From contig NZ_CP066771.1 of assembly GCF_016466415.2 (NCBI RefSeq), positions 186,001-250,000 on the forward strand: a stretch of DNA of 64,000 nucleotides, read 5' to 3'. The notes below the pieces were generated by a model. It was not told the origin of the DNA. It searched no databases and saw only the letters and a program-made list of their open reading frames with translations. This DNA comes from Ralstonia pickettii. Its GTDB lineage: Bacteria > Pseudomonadota > Gammaproteobacteria > Burkholderiales > Burkholderiaceae. The position numbers were made by a program, and so were the translations under genes. Shown one piece after another: positions 24,880-34,947 of the stretch. Position 1 is the stretch's first letter. The number at the start of each line of letters is the position of its first letter.

Positions 24880-26169
24880 ATGAAAAAACCGTTCTACAAA
24901 ATCCTGTACGTGCAGGTGCTGGCGGCCATCGTCATTGGCGTTCTGCTGGGCCATTACTCGCCCGAACTCGCCGTCAAGATGAAGCCGCTGGGCGATGGCT
25001 TCATCCAACTGATCAAGATGGTGATCGGCCCGATCATTTTCTGTACCGTCGTCTCCGGCATTGCCGGCATGCGTGACATGAAGAAGGTGGGCCGCGTGGG
25101 CGGCAAGGCGCTGATCTACTTCGAGGTCGTCTCGACCTTCGCGCTGATCATCGGTCTCGCGGCGGGCCATATCTTCAACCCCGGCGCGGGCTTTAACGTC
25201 GACGTCAACACCATCGATGCCAAGGCTGTGGCGCAGTACGCCGCCAAGGCCCACTCGGCCAGCACGGTCGACTTCCTGCTCAACATTATCCCGAGCACGG
25301 TGGTGGATGCCTTCGCCAAGGGCGACATCCTGCAGATCCTGCTGATCGCGCTGCTGTTCGGCGGTGCGCTTTCTGCCATGGGCGAGCGCGCGCAGATGGT
25401 GACGGACTTCATCGACCAGATCTCGCACGTGTTCTTCCGCATCGTGCACGTCATCACGCGTGTGGCCCCCATCGGGGCCTTTGGTGCCATGGCATTCACC
25501 ATCGGCAAGTACGGCGTGATCTCGCTGGTGCCGCTGCTCAAGCTGGTCGGCACGTTCTACCTCACGGCCATCATCTTTGTCGTGGTGGTGCTGGGCATCA
25601 TCGCGCGGCTGGTCGGCTTCAACATCTTCCGCTTCGTTGGGTACATCAAGGAAGAACTGCTGATCGTGCTGGGCACCAGCTCGTCGGAATCGGCGCTGCC
25701 GCACCTGATGGAAAAGATGGAGAGGCTGGGCTGCTCGAAGTCGGTGGTGGGCCTGGTGGTTCCGACCGGTTACTCGTTCAACCTGGACGGCACCAACATC
25801 TACATGACGATGGCGGTGATCTTCATCTCGCAGGCGCTGAACATCGAGCTGACCTGGACGCAGCAACTGACCATCCTGGCCGTTGCCATGCTGACGTCGA
25901 AGGGCGCATCGGGCATCACCGGCGCGGGCTTCATCACGCTGGCCGCCACGCTGGCGGTGGTGCCGGATATTCCGGTAGCGGGCATGGTGCTGATTCTCGG
26001 TATCGACCGCTTCATGAGCGAATGCCGTGCCCTGACCAACATCACCGGCAACGGCGTGGCCTGCGTGGTGATCTCGGCCTGGGAGCGTGAACTGGATCGC
26101 GCCAAGCTGGCGCGCGTGCTGTCGGGCGACCGCAGCGACGAGGGCGTGCCGGCCACCCCGGCAGTTTGA
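24880..26169 (+). CDS. dctA: C4-dicarboxylate:proton/sodium symporter DctA
   Basis: This 429-residue transporter of the DAACS family imports succinate, fumarate and malate. Family features include the N-terminal [25 protein letters not shown], the [18 protein letters not shown] helix, the serine-rich [10 protein letters not shown] re-entrant loop, and [27 protein letters not shown] precedes the ATG; an in-frame start six codons upstream has no better site. It has its own sigma-54 promoter and terminator, and dctB and dctD follow. Confidence 0.97.
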   Translation: MKKPFYKILYVQVLAAIVIGVLLGHYSPELAVKMKPLGDGFIQLIKMVIGPIIFCTVVSGIAGMRDMKKVGRVGGKALIYFEVVSTFALIIGLAAGHIFNPGAGFNVDVNTIDAKAVAQYAAKAHSASTVDFLLNIIPSTVVDAFAKGDILQILLIALLFGGALSAMGERAQMVTDFIDQISHVFFRIVHVITRVAPIGAFGAMAFTIGKYGVISLVPLLKLVGTFYLTAIIFVVVVLGIIARLVGFNIFRFVGYIKEELLIVLGTSSSESALPHLMEKMERLGCSKSVVGLVVPTGYSFNLDGTNIYMTMAVIFISQALNIELTWTQQLTILAVAMLTSKGASGITGAGFITLAATLAVVPDIPVAGMVLILGIDRFMSECRALTNITGNGVACVVISAWERELDRAKLARVLSGDRSDEGVPATPAV

Positions 26170-26229
26170 TCGATCGAATCTGGCTGGCGCCTGCGGGCGC
26201 CGGCGCCTGAAAGCGCAAAGCGTATGATT

Positions 26230-26267
26230 GCGGGGCCTGTCCTTCCAGACGGCCCCGCTTCTTTTTT
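26230..26267 (+). terminator. Rho-independent terminator after dctA
   Basis: GCGGGGCC...GGCCCCGC with a 13-base loop is followed by TTCTTTTTT, just before the dctB start. Confidence 0.85.
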
Positions 26268-26270
26268 GGG

Positions 26271-28289
26271 ATGCACCTCGTGAAGCACCTCGGCGACATG
26301 CCGACTGCGGGCACGGCGTTGGAAGGCACGGCAACACTCTCTTCCGCCGACCTCCAGCCGATGTCCGATCGCGATTTCTTCCTGACCAGCGCCTCCGGCT
26401 CGCGACGCGGCTTCTGGTGGCTGGTGGCGCTCGGGCTCGTCGTTGTAATGGCCGGGGTGTGCGCGACCACCTTTGTGGTGGCGTGGAACCGGGGCCTTAC
26501 GCAGGCCCAGCAGGCCGCCGGCGGGCGGGTCGACCGCTATGCCGCCAACCTCAAGAGCACGCTCGATCGCTACGAATACCTGCCGGCGTTGGTGGCGCTG
26601 CATCCGTTCATCCACGATCTGCTCGCCAATCCGACATCCGCCAACGTCGACCGCGCGAACCGCTATCTGCGCGAAGTCAACGATCGCGCGCACGCCACTG
26701 CCACCTACGTGATCGCGCCCAGCGGCAAGGCGCTGGCAGCATCCAACTACAACCAGCCCGACAGCTTCGTCGGTGCCAAATATCGGTTCCGGCCGTATTT
26801 CCAGCAGGCAGCGGAAGGCCACGTCGGGCGCTTCTACGGCATTGGCATTACGCGTGAAGAGCCCGGCTATTACATCTCCCAGCCGGTCATGCAGGATGGC
26901 CGCGTGATCGGCGTGACCGTGGTCAAACTCAACCTCGAATGGTTCGGCCGCGCCAGCCACGACGCGTCGGAACCCGTGATGGTGGCCGACGAGAACGGCG
27001 TGATTTTCCTGTCGTCCGTGCCCGCGTGGCAGTACCGCACGGTGGAACCTCTCACGTCCAAACTGCAGGCGCAGTTGGAGGCGACGCGCCAGTATTACCG
27101 CAAGCAGATCACGCCGCTGCCGCTGCAGCCCGAGGCGCCGGCTTTCCTGCGATTGACCGGGCGCTTGCCGGAAGGCGCAGAACTGATTCGCGTTGGCGAG
27201 CGCACGAACGCCACGCGCTATCTGCAGGTTTCGCGTGACCTGGTCGAGCCCGACTGGACGCTGATGTATCTCACGCCGGTGGAGCCCGTGATGGGCGCCG
27301 CGCGCAGCGCGACCGTGGCGGCGGCGTTTGCCTTCGCCTTTGCATGCCTGCTGCTCTTCTACTGGCGCCAGCGGCGCCTGCGCATGATGGAGATGCTGCG
27401 TAGCCGCCGCCTGCTGGAAGCCGCATACGATCAGCTCGAACGCCGCGTGGAAGACCGCACGGCCGATTTGATGGCTACCAATGAACAATTGCAACACGAG
27501 ATCGTCGACCGCACGCGTGCCGAGGCCGAACTGCGCGCCACGCAGGATGAACTCGTGCAGGCCAGCAAGCTTGCCGCGCTGGGCCAGATGGCTGCCGGCA
27601 TCACGCACGAACTCAACCAGCCGCTGGCTGCGCTGCGCACGTTCTCCGACAACACCCGCATCCTGCTCGAACGCGGCCAGCACGGCGCCGCCACCGATAA
27701 CCTGCAGGCAATTGCCGACCTGACCGAGCGCATGGGCAAGATCACCGCGCAGCTCAAGCTGTTTGCGGGCCGCTCGCGGCGCAAGGTGGTGGATGTGCAG
27801 GTGCGCGTGGCGCTGGATCACACGCTCGCGCTGCTGCGTCCGCGCCTGGGCGATGTGGCGCTCGAACTGCACTGGCGCATCCCCGAGAAAGAGGCCGTGG
27901 TGCGCGCGGACGAACTGAAGCTGGAGCAAGTGCTGATCAATCTGATTGGCAACGCGCTCGATGCGATCAGCGCCAACGAGCCCGCGCGCGCCGGACGCAT
28001 CGACATCACCATCGGCCCGATCGAAGGAGCGCAGGCGCCGTCGAATCAGCTATCCATCGCTGTGCGCGATAACGGCCCCGGCATTCCGCCCGACGCCATG
28101 CCGCACTTGTTCGAGCCGTTCTTCACCACCAAGGAGATCGGCCAGGGGCTCGGCCTTGGGCTGGCGATTTCCACCAGCATTGCGCGGGACTTTGGCGGCT
28201 CGCTGTCGGCTGCGAACGTGCCGGGCGGTGGCGCGCAATTTACGCTGACGCTGGTACGCGCCGACGTCACCTCCGCGGCTTCCCTCTGA
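26271..28289 (+). CDS. dctB: C4-dicarboxylate sensor histidine kinase DctB
   Basis: This 672-residue sensor has a first membrane helix at about residues 46-68, a periplasmic tandem-PAS sensor of about 275 residues with YNQPDSFVGAKYRFRPYFQQA, and a second helix near 343-363. A coiled-coil linker (LLEAAYDQLERRVEDRTADLMATNEQL) leads to the HisKA domain with His446 in GITHELNQPLAALRTF. The ATPase follows with its N-box (INLIGNALDAI), DNGPGIP and GLGLGLAIS. The first ATG is listed, but Met codons at 26298 or 26361 remain possible because no start has a clear ribosome site. It should sense dicarboxylates and phosphorylate DctD. Confidence 0.93.
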   Translation: MHLVKHLGDMPTAGTALEGTATLSSADLQPMSDRDFFLTSASGSRRGFWWLVALGLVVVMAGVCATTFVVAWNRGLTQAQQAAGGRVDRYAANLKSTLDRYEYLPALVALHPFIHDLLANPTSANVDRANRYLREVNDRAHATATYVIAPSGKALAASNYNQPDSFVGAKYRFRPYFQQAAEGHVGRFYGIGITREEPGYYISQPVMQDGRVIGVTVVKLNLEWFGRASHDASEPVMVADENGVIFLSSVPAWQYRTVEPLTSKLQAQLEATRQYYRKQITPLPLQPEAPAFLRLTGRLPEGAELIRVGERTNATRYLQVSRDLVEPDWTLMYLTPVEPVMGAARSATVAAAFAFAFACLLLFYWRQRRLRMMEMLRSRRLLEAAYDQLERRVEDRTADLMATNEQLQHEIVDRTRAEAELRATQDELVQASKLAALGQMAAGITHELNQPLAALRTFSDNTRILLERGQHGAATDNLQAIADLTERMGKITAQLKLFAGRSRRKVVDVQVRVALDHTLALLRPRLGDVALELHWRIPEKEAVVRADELKLEQVLINLIGNALDAISANEPARAGRIDITIGPIEGAQAPSNQLSIAVRDNGPGIPPDAMPHLFEPFFTTKEIGQGLGLGLAISTSIARDFGGSLSAANVPGGGAQFTLTLVRADVTSAASL

Positions 28290-28314
28290 TCCGTTTTTCA
28301 CACAGACACGAACC

Positions 28315-29631
28315 ATGTCCGAAGGCTTGAACGTTCTCTTCATCGAAGACGACCCGCCTGTGCGCCAAGCCACCGCGCAGAGCCTGGAACTGGCCGGCTT
28401 CAATGTGCAGGCGTTCGGCAGCGCCGAAGAAGCCGTCGGCAAGATCGACGCGAACTTTCCCGGCGTGGTCGTGAGCGACCTGCGCTTGCCGGGCGCGAGC
28501 GGCCTGGACGTGCTCACGCACTGCCAGTCGTTTGGCACGGGCATTCCCGTCGTGCTCGTCACCGGCCACGGCGACATCACGATGGCCGTGCAGGCCATGC
28601 GCGAAGGCGCGTTCGACTTCATCGAGAAGCCGTTTCCCGCCGAACGCCTGACCGAGACCGTGCGCCGCGCAGTGGAGCGCCGCGCGCTGGAGCTGGAAAA
28701 CCGCGCACTGCGTCGTGAACTGGCCGGCCCGGCGGCTGGCACGCGCATCATCGGGCGCTCGCCAGCGATGGCCGCCGTACGCGCGCTGATCGAGAACGTC
28801 GCGACCACCGATGCGCCGGTGCTCATCAACGGCGAGACCGGCACGGGCAAGGAACTCGTCGCGCGCAGTCTGCACATGCTCTCGCCGCGTCACGACAAGC
28901 CGTTCATCGCGCTGAACTGCGGCGCCGTGCCTGAACAGATTTTCGAGAGCGAGATGTTCGGCCACGAGGCCGGAGCCTTTACCGGTGCAAGCAAGCGGCG
29001 CATCGGCAAGCTTGAGCACGCGTCGGGCGGCACGCTGTTTCTCGACGAAATCGAGAGCATGCCGATCGCGCTGCAGGTCAAGCTGCTGCGCGTGTTGCAG
29101 GAGGGCGCGCTGGAGCGGCTGGGCTCGAATGCGTCGGTGCGCATCGACGTGCGCATCGTGGCGGCCGCCAAGGGCGATATGGAAGCGCTGATCGAGGCGG
29201 GCGGTTTCCGGCGCGATCTGTACTACCGCCTGAACGTCGTCGCCATCGACCTGCCGCCGCTGCGTGAGCGCCGCGAAGACATCATCCCGCTGTTCGAACA
29301 CTTCCTGCTCGAAGCCGCCGTGCGCTATCAACGTCCGCTACCGATGCTGGCCGAGCGTCAGCGCCACGAGCTGATGCAATCGAGCTGGCCCGGCAACGTG
29401 CGCGAACTGCGCAACGCGGCCGATCGTTTGGTGCTAGGCGTTGGCCGCACGCCGGTCGTGCCGGATGCTTCGGAAGACGGCATGCCGCTCAAGGAGCGCG
29501 TCGAACGCTACGAGCGCACGGTGATTGCCGAAACCCTGGCGCGCACGGGCGGCTCGGTGCACCAGGCGGCGGATATTCTGCAGGTCGGCCGTGCCACGCT
29601 GTATGACAAGATCAAGCGATACGGTCTTTGA
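28315..29631 (+). CDS. dctD: Sigma-54-dependent response regulator DctD
   Basis: This 438-residue NtrC-family activator has a receiver domain with the acidic pair EDD and phospho-acceptor Asp55 (VVSDLRLPG), Thr and Lys in VTGHGDI and EKPF. The AAA+ domain carries Walker A GETGTGKE, the sigma-54 contact loop GAFTGA and FLDEIESMP. A C-terminal Fis-type helix-turn-helix ends the protein (GGSVHQAADILQVGRATLYDKIKRYG). It lies 25 bases after dctB and should activate the sigma-54 promoter upstream of dctA. Confidence 0.96.
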   Translation: MSEGLNVLFIEDDPPVRQATAQSLELAGFNVQAFGSAEEAVGKIDANFPGVVVSDLRLPGASGLDVLTHCQSFGTGIPVVLVTGHGDITMAVQAMREGAFDFIEKPFPAERLTETVRRAVERRALELENRALRRELAGPAAGTRIIGRSPAMAAVRALIENVATTDAPVLINGETGTGKELVARSLHMLSPRHDKPFIALNCGAVPEQIFESEMFGHEAGAFTGASKRRIGKLEHASGGTLFLDEIESMPIALQVKLLRVLQEGALERLGSNASVRIDVRIVAAAKGDMEALIEAGGFRRDLYYRLNVVAIDLPPLRERREDIIPLFEHFLLEAAVRYQRPLPMLAERQRHELMQSSWPGNVRELRNAADRLVLGVGRTPVVPDASEDGMPLKERVERYERTVIAETLARTGGSVHQAADILQVGRATLYDKIKRYGL

Positions 29632-29653
29632 CCTGGCACGCTCGTACGCAACA

Positions 29654-29690
29654 ACGTCCGGCTTCGACCGGGCGTCTTCTTTTCTTTCTC
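29654..29690 (+). terminator. Rho-independent terminator after dctD
   Basis: ACGTCCGG-CTTCGA-CCGGGCGT forms an 8-base stem with one G-U pair, followed by a CT-rich run CTTCTTTTCTTTC. Confidence 0.65.
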
Positions 29691-29699
29691 TTTTTGCGC

Positions 29700-30437
29700 T
29701 CAACCCAGAATCGGATGGGCATCCGCCACCGGGTATCCACGGTCGTCTGTCGGAATCCGCTGGGTTTGGAATGCGATGAGCAGCGCCTGAAACCTCCCGT
29801 CGATTTCCACGATGACAGCCCCGTCCTGCCGTGTGCCGTTTTCGCGCGAATGGTCCTTCACACCCGGCGTGTGGACAACGGGGTTGCCCTGGTTCATGTG
29901 CGTTTCGTGCAGGCCGTTGTGCTGCGGCTCGAACAGGAAGCCAAAGCCGTAGACCGTCACGTCGGTACGCGGTGGCCAGCCTTTGCGGTCGTCGTCGCCG
30001 GAGCTGCCGTGGTAGACGTAGTCGATGGGCGTGGTGGTGCGGTCGAGGCTCAGCATGTCGTCAACGAGGGCGTTGATGTCGTTGTGTTGAGTCGCGGTAT
30101 CCAGCGCGATCGGCTGCATGTGGGGGAAGTCGACCAGCCCGGCGTCGCGCACGTAGTCCAGACGCGGGAAGCCGCTTTCGTGCAGGCCGGGGGCCAGCGC
30201 GGCAAGGTCGGCGGTGATCGGCAACTCCAGATCCGTCGTCCACTGATACAGCACGTGATAACCCGCGGCGCCGGCGCCCGGCATGCTCGAGTCGGATTTC
30301 ACGTTGGCGAGTACCACGAATTCCGACCCATCCGGCGCTTCCACCACGATCGCGTAATGCGGATTGCCGTTGTAGCCCTCCAGATACGGCACACCGAATT
30401 TCAGCTTGCCCTTGAACATGCAGTAGTGATTGGCCAT
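29700..30437 (-). CDS. DUF2278 (YukJ-like) protein
   Basis: This 245-residue protein resembles the DUF2278/YukJ family, in which YGVLKGK-type N-termini (here YCMFKGKLKFG) are followed by HYAIVVEA, VLANVKSD, and C-terminal HMNQGNP. No signal or membrane helix is visible. ATG 30437 is used because GGAG lies five bases upstream; the GTG two codons earlier is less likely. It is an isolated gene between terminators. Function is unknown; YukJ in Bacillus is equally uncharacterised. Confidence 0.8.
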   Translation of the reverse strand: MANHYCMFKGKLKFGVPYLEGYNGNPHYAIVVEAPDGSEFVVLANVKSDSSMPGAGAAGYHVLYQWTTDLELPITADLAALAPGLHESGFPRLDYVRDAGLVDFPHMQPIALDTATQHNDINALVDDMLSLDRTTTPIDYVYHGSSGDDDRKGWPPRTDVTVYGFGFLFEPQHNGLHETHMNQGNPVVHTPGVKDHSRENGTRQDGAVIVEIDGRFQALLIAFQTQRIPTDDRGYPVADAHPILG

Positions 30438-30518
30438 GCGCACTCCATCGAATCAGGCATTGACGGACTGCCATTGCAGCAGGCCCGCGTGAACCTAGTG
30501 TGGAACGTGCATTGCCCG

Positions 30519-30547
30519 AAAACAAAAATGCCCGGCATTCACCGGGC
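30519..30547 (-). terminator. Terminator of the TlpA-like gene
   Basis: On the minus strand GCCCGG-TGAATG-CCGGGC is followed by ATTTTTGTTTT, 28 bases past the stop of the TlpA-like gene. Confidence 0.85.
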
Positions 30548-30574
30548 GTTTCGTTTGCATTGAGGGGTGGACGC

Positions 30575-31132
30575 TCAGGCCTGCTTGCCCAGCGTCTGCT
30601 TGAGCAACGCGTCGAACGATGACCATTCCGGCTCACCTACGTAGCGCTTCAGGATGCGGCCGTCGCGGTCCACCAGGAACGTGGTCGGCGTGAGCTGCAC
30701 GTCGCCGAAGGCCTTGGCGGCTGAGCCATCGGCATCCATCGCGACCTTGAAGGGCAATTGGCGCGTCTGGCTGAAGTTCATCACATACATTGGCGCGTCG
30801 TAGCTCATCGCCACAGCCACGTATTCCAGGCCTTCGCCTTTGTACTTGTTGTACGTCTGGATCATGTTGGGCATTTCCTTGATGCAGGTGGTGCAACTCG
30901 TGGCCCAGAAGTTGACGAGATAGACCTTGCCCTTCAGGTCTTGCGTCGAAAGCTTTTGCCCATCCAGCAGCGTGAAGGTCGCAGCCGGGACCTGCTGCGA
31001 CGGCGAAAACGCACGCCAGCCGAACCAGCCGGCCACGGCCAGCACCAGCACGATCACGGGAAGCAGCCAGCGGCGCCCGCCTGAGGTGGCGCCAGATACC
31101 GGGGCTGCAGAAGGAGTCAGGGTCGAGGCCAT
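30575..31132 (-). CDS. TlpA/ResA-like membrane-anchored thioredoxin
   Basis: This 185-residue protein has an N-terminal membrane anchor (about residues 21-41) and a periplasmic thioredoxin domain. The redox pair is CTTC at Cys80 and Cys83 in VNFWATSCTTCIKEMP, and the cis-proline region is LTPTTFLVDRDGRI. TlpA/ResA proteins reduce disulfides in apocytochromes or copper-centre proteins (family knowledge). Start ATG 31132 puts the anchor near the N-terminus; an upstream GTG would add 11 residues. No cytochrome biogenesis gene is adjacent, so the partner is unknown. Confidence 0.9.
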   Translation of the reverse strand: MASTLTPSAAPVSGATSGGRRWLLPVIVLVLAVAGWFGWRAFSPSQQVPAATFTLLDGQKLSTQDLKGKVYLVNFWATSCTTCIKEMPNMIQTYNKYKGEGLEYVAVAMSYDAPMYVMNFSQTRQLPFKVAMDADGSAAKAFGDVQLTPTTFLVDRDGRILKRYVGEPEWSSFDALLKQTLGKQA

Positions 31133-31234
31133 GTCGGCAACGGGATCCGGAAAGAAATCAGGCACCTATTGTAGGCCTGCCGTGCCACCGCCGCATGTGC
31201 GTCGCGTCAATCCGTCCACAGTGCGATGCAGAAA

Positions 31235-31750
31235 TCACTTTCTGTTGCCGAGGGCGGCTTCGTACAGGATCAAATCCGCAGCCGAGAAGCAGCAAAAGGT
31301 GATTGTCTCGAAGCGGCTGCCATGCTCGCGGGCGGCACGTACTGCAATAGGCGCGGCCAATTGCGGCGGGAAGCCATAGATGCCGGTGCTGATGCACGGA
31401 AACGCGATGCTCCGCACCTCGTATTTGCACGCCAGTTCCAGGCTGTTGCGATAACACGCGGCCAACAGCGCCGCCTCGTCCTGCCGGCCGCCGCGCCAGA
31501 TGGGTCCGACGGTATGGATGACGTAGCGCGCCGTCAGCTGGAAGCCCGGCGTGAGTTTGGCTTCGCCGGTCCGACAGCCATGGAGTGCACGGCACGCCTC
31601 CAGCAATTCCGGCCCCGCCGCGCGGTGGATCGCGCCATCGACACCGCCCCCGCCCAGCAGCGAGCTGTTCGCAGCGTTGACGATGGCATCGCAGTCCAGC
31701 GTGGTGATGTCGCCGCGCAGGGCACGCAGCGTGACGGACGGGGTTGGCAT
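31235..31750 (-). CDS. Macrodomain protein (O-acetyl-ADP-ribose deacetylase type)
   Basis: This 171-residue protein is a single macrodomain: [34 protein letters not shown] at the N-terminus and [17 protein letters not shown] for the phosphate loop. The sequence matches YmdB-type macrodomains, which deacetylate O-acetyl-ADP-ribose or remove ADP-ribose. It is divergent from the lipoprotein gene at 31840 and stands alone, with no sirtuin or ADP-ribosyltransferase gene beside it. Confidence 0.93.
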   Translation of the reverse strand: MPTPSVTLRALRGDITTLDCDAIVNAANSSLLGGGGVDGAIHRAAGPELLEACRALHGCRTGEAKLTPGFQLTARYVIHTVGPIWRGGRQDEAALLAACYRNSLELACKYEVRSIAFPCISTGIYGFPPQLAAPIAVRAAREHGSRFETITFCCFSAADLILYEAALGNRK

Positions 31751-31839
31751 GGCGCAGTCCTTGACGGGAAGGCGAGGGCGGGCGTCTCTGCTCGATAATA
31801 GGCGGCACAGAATCGGACCGAAAACGGACGGGAGGCGAC

Positions 31840-32409
31840 GTGGCAGTCAAAGCGAGGGCAGGCTGGCGGATGGGGTTTGGCGCGTTGGCGTGCGCGCTGC
31901 TGATGGCCTGTTCGCCCAAGTACGACTGGCGCACGGTCCATTCCAGCGAGGGCGCCTATGCCGTCGACTACCCCGCCAAGCCCACCGCGGAAGCGCGTCC
32001 CATCGTCATCAACGGCCAGCGCATGCCGATGACCATGCAGGCCGCCAGCGTCGACGGCACGTTGTTCGCGGTCGGCGTGGTGGAGCTGCCCGCGGATGAT
32101 CCGGTATCGCGGCAGCGCGCCGTTGAAGCGCTGCGCGGTGGCTTATCCGCCAATCTGAAGGGTCGTGTGACCGAGCGCGACATCGCTGTGCAAACCGCCG
32201 CCCAGCCGCCTTTGTCATTACCGGCAGTGGAATTGATTGCCCAGGGGGCGGGCGGCGACGATCCCGCGCCGCGCCGGCTGACCGCCCGCGTGGTCGCCGT
32301 GGGCAAGCATGCCTACCAGGCGGTCGTGCTGGAATCGGGCGACGCCGCTCGCGATGCGCGCCAGCAGGAGCAGGTCGACCAGTTTCTCTCCAGCTTCCAT
32401 CCGTACTAG
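31840..32409 (+). CDS. Hypothetical lipoprotein
   Basis: This 189-residue protein starts at a GTG preceded by GGGAGG four bases upstream. Its N-terminus has a hydrophobic signal and a lipobox LLMAC (cysteine at residue 24), then [21 protein letters not shown], and ends with [18 protein letters not shown]. The second part looks like a single alpha/beta domain of about 150 residues of the kind found in uncharacterised betaproteobacterial lipoproteins. I do not recognise a named family. Confidence 0.75.
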   Translation: MAVKARAGWRMGFGALACALLMACSPKYDWRTVHSSEGAYAVDYPAKPTAEARPIVINGQRMPMTMQAASVDGTLFAVGVVELPADDPVSRQRAVEALRGGLSANLKGRVTERDIAVQTAAQPPLSLPAVELIAQGAGGDDPAPRRLTARVVAVGKHAYQAVVLESGDAARDARQQEQVDQFLSSFHPY

Positions 32410-32496
32410 ACCCTGAGCGCGCCCGAGCGGACTGGCCACAGCCGGTGCACAATCGTCGCCTTCGCTTTACCGCATAACATTTCACGAGGAACCATC

Positions 32497-33138
32497 ATGA
32501 CGTTGCAAGTCTGGCTGGCCTTTTTTTTGGCGGCCTGGGTGATCGCCATCTCGCCGGGGTCGGGCGCCATTCTCTGCATGAGCCATGGCCTGACGCATGG
32601 CGTGCGCCGCACGTCGGTCACGATCGCGGGGCTCGAGCTGGGCATTGTCGTGATCCTGTTCATTGCGGGTGCGGGTCTGGGCGCGTTGCTGATCGCGTCG
32701 GAGCACGCCTTCATGGCCATCAAGATCATCGGGGCCATGTATCTGATTTATCTGGGCATCGTGCAATGGCGCACCCCCATTCAGATTGCCAAGCCGGCTG
32801 AGGGCGAGCCCGTGAAAGTGTCTGGCAGTGGCGCCGGCCGCCGGTTCCTCGTCGGGTTGCTGACCAATCTGACGAACCCGAAGGGCATCCTGTTCATGGT
32901 GGCGGTGCTGCCGCAGTTCATCGATCCGGCCAAGCCGCTGCTTTCCCAACTTGGCATCCTGGCGGCGACGATGGTGTTCGTCGATCTGATCGTCATGCAC
33001 GGTTATGCGCTGCTGGCCTCGCGGGCGCAGCGCCTGTTCCGCAATCCGCGCGCGCTGCGCTGGCAGAGCCGCTTCTTCGGCGGCATGCTGATGAGCATCG
33101 GCGCAGCGCTGTTCTTCGTGAAGCGGCAGACTGCGTGA
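32497..33138 (+). CDS. LysE-family amino acid exporter
   Basis: This 213-residue membrane protein has the LysE/RhtB topology of about six helices and the N-terminal motif SPGSGAILCMSHGLTHGVRRT, with the later TNLTNPKGILFMVAVLPQFIDPAKP. It has a GAGGAACC ribosome site. LysE members export amino acids or homoserine lactones, but the substrate is not predictable here. It is convergent with the ComM-like gene, without a visible terminator between. Confidence 0.92.
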   Translation: MTLQVWLAFFLAAWVIAISPGSGAILCMSHGLTHGVRRTSVTIAGLELGIVVILFIAGAGLGALLIASEHAFMAIKIIGAMYLIYLGIVQWRTPIQIAKPAEGEPVKVSGSGAGRRFLVGLLTNLTNPKGILFMVAVLPQFIDPAKPLLSQLGILAATMVFVDLIVMHGYALLASRAQRLFRNPRALRWQSRFFGGMLMSIGAALFFVKRQTA

Positions 33139-33198
33139 CCTTTGCACTGCCGCAGGGCTGCCCGCCAAGTCGTTGAGGGCACAGCGTGGGGATGCAAG

Positions 33199-34731
33199 CT
33201 AATCCGCCTTCACCCCGCGCCGATACTGAATGGCCTCGCCCACATGCGCGGCATCGATCTGCTCGTCACCTGCCAAGTCGGCAATCGTGCGGGCGAGCTT
33301 GAGCACGCGCGCATAGGCGCGGGCAGACCACGAAAAGCGCGTCATCGCGTGGCGCAGCAAGCCATCGGCCGCATCGGTGCGGCTGCAATGCTGATCGATT
33401 TCATGGCCGCCCAGCAGGGCGTTGCGTTTACCTTGCCGTGCGAGCTGCCGCGCGTGCGCCGCAGCAACGCGCTCGGCCACGTTGAGCGTCGGTTCACCTG
33501 GCGGCCCATCGAGCAACTCTTCCTGCGAGGGCGTCGGCACCTCGATCTGCACGTCGATGCGATCGAGCAGCGGACCAGATATGCGCGCCTGGTATCGCTC
33601 CACTTGATCCGGCGTGCAACGGCACGCCCGCAGCGGATGCCCGCGATAGCCGCACGGGCACGGGTTCATGGCGGCAATCAGCTGGAAGCTGGCCGGAAAA
33701 TCTGTCTGGTGGGCGGCGCGCGAGATGGTGATGTGGCCGGTTTCCAGCGGCTCACGCAGGACTTCGAGCACGCGGCGTTCGAACTCTGGAAGTTCATCCA
33801 GGAAGAGCACGCCCTGATGTGCCAGGGAGATTTCCCCAGGCCTTGGCGTATTGCCCCCGCCCACCATCGCCACCGCCGACGCCGTGTGGTGTGGCGAGCG
33901 GAACGGCCGCACCTTCCAGCGTCGCGCATCGAAGCCGCGCGTGGTCAGGCTCATCACGGCGGCAGCGGAGAGCGCTTCGTCATCGCTCATGTCCGGCAGC
34001 AAGCCGGGAAACCGCTGCGCGAGCATCGACTTGCCTGTTCCGGGCGGTCCGATCATCAACATGGAATGACCGCCGGCGGCCGCGACTTCCAGCGCACGCC
34101 GCGCCTGCGGCTGTCCGCGCACATCAGCCAGGTCGGGATAGCGGATGTCCGCGTCGACCGGCGCAGGCAGCGCTGGTGCGAGCTTGCGGTCCGGCGCGCT
34201 CAGGTGATCGCATACCTCAATGAGCGTGCGCGCGGGCAGGACTTTGGTGCCGCTCACGAGCGCAGCTTCGGCAGCGTTTTCGGCGGGCAGCACGAAGGCG
34301 CGGGCGAGCGGTGCGTCGCCATCGGCCGAAGCGGGGTTGCGCGACAGCGCGTACGCCATCGCCAGCGCACCGCGAATCGGCCGCAGATCGCCGGACAGCG
34401 ACAGCTCGCCCGCAAACTCATGCGCGTCCAGATGCGTGTGCGGAATCTGGCGGCTCGCGGCGAGGATGCCCAGCGCGATCGCCAGGTCGAACCGGCCCGA
34501 TTCTTTTGGAAGATCGGCCGGGGCGAGGTTGACGGTGATGCGCCGCGCCGGAAACTCGAAGCGGCTGTTCTGGATCGCTGCCCGTACGCGATCCTTGCTC
34601 TCCTTCACCTCGGTATCAGGCAGGCCGACGATGGTGAACGATGGCAGGCCATTCGCCAGATGAACTTCCACCGAGACGGCCGGCGCATCGATACCCGAGA
34701 GCGCGCGCGAGCGCAGTACGGCTAGGCTCAT
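33199..34731 (-). CDS. YifB/ComM-family Mg-chelatase-like AAA+ ATPase
   Basis: This 510-residue protein has an N-terminal Lon-protease-like domain (about 1-170; FTIVGLPDTEVKESKDRVRAAI), an AAA+ core with Walker A GPPGTGKS and Walker B VLFLDELPEF, a four-cysteine-type insert CPCGYRGHPLRACRC, and a C-terminal Mg-chelatase domain. ComM is the branch-migration helicase for natural transformation (family knowledge), and Ralstonia strains are naturally competent. ATG 34731 is preceded by GGAGGG; the extended TTG start adds five residues that overlap that site. Confidence 0.93.
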   Translation of the reverse strand: MSLAVLRSRALSGIDAPAVSVEVHLANGLPSFTIVGLPDTEVKESKDRVRAAIQNSRFEFPARRITVNLAPADLPKESGRFDLAIALGILAASRQIPHTHLDAHEFAGELSLSGDLRPIRGALAMAYALSRNPASADGDAPLARAFVLPAENAAEAALVSGTKVLPARTLIEVCDHLSAPDRKLAPALPAPVDADIRYPDLADVRGQPQARRALEVAAAGGHSMLMIGPPGTGKSMLAQRFPGLLPDMSDDEALSAAAVMSLTTRGFDARRWKVRPFRSPHHTASAVAMVGGGNTPRPGEISLAHQGVLFLDELPEFERRVLEVLREPLETGHITISRAAHQTDFPASFQLIAAMNPCPCGYRGHPLRACRCTPDQVERYQARISGPLLDRIDVQIEVPTPSQEELLDGPPGEPTLNVAERVAAAHARQLARQGKRNALLGGHEIDQHCSRTDAADGLLRHAMTRFSWSARAYARVLKLARTIADLAGDEQIDAAHVGEAIQYRRGVKAD

Positions 34732-34898
34732 CGCGCCGCCCTCCAAGTGGACTCACGAGTAAGGCGGAGGGCGTGGCAGCAGTGCATGATGTGACGGAGC
34801 GTGGCGGTTGCGGAACCCTCCACTGTGCCAGCCGGGTTCTACTGCCACGATCACCGGCATCCAAATTTGACGATCGCGCCGACATGAGAACAGTGGCC

Positions 34899-34926
34899 AA
34901 AAAAAAACCGGAGCACTGGGCTCCGG
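34899..34926 (-). terminator. Terminator of the DUF1269-like gene
   Basis: On the minus strand CCGGAGC-CCAGT-GCTCCGG is followed by nine T residues, 22 bases after the stop. Confidence 0.9.
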
Positions 34927-34947
34927 CTTCGTTGTCGGCAGATCAAC

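Noticed and set aside
24751-27929. Long minus-strand frames opposite dctA and dctB
   Set aside because: Both sense genes have full family motifs; the antisense translations have none.
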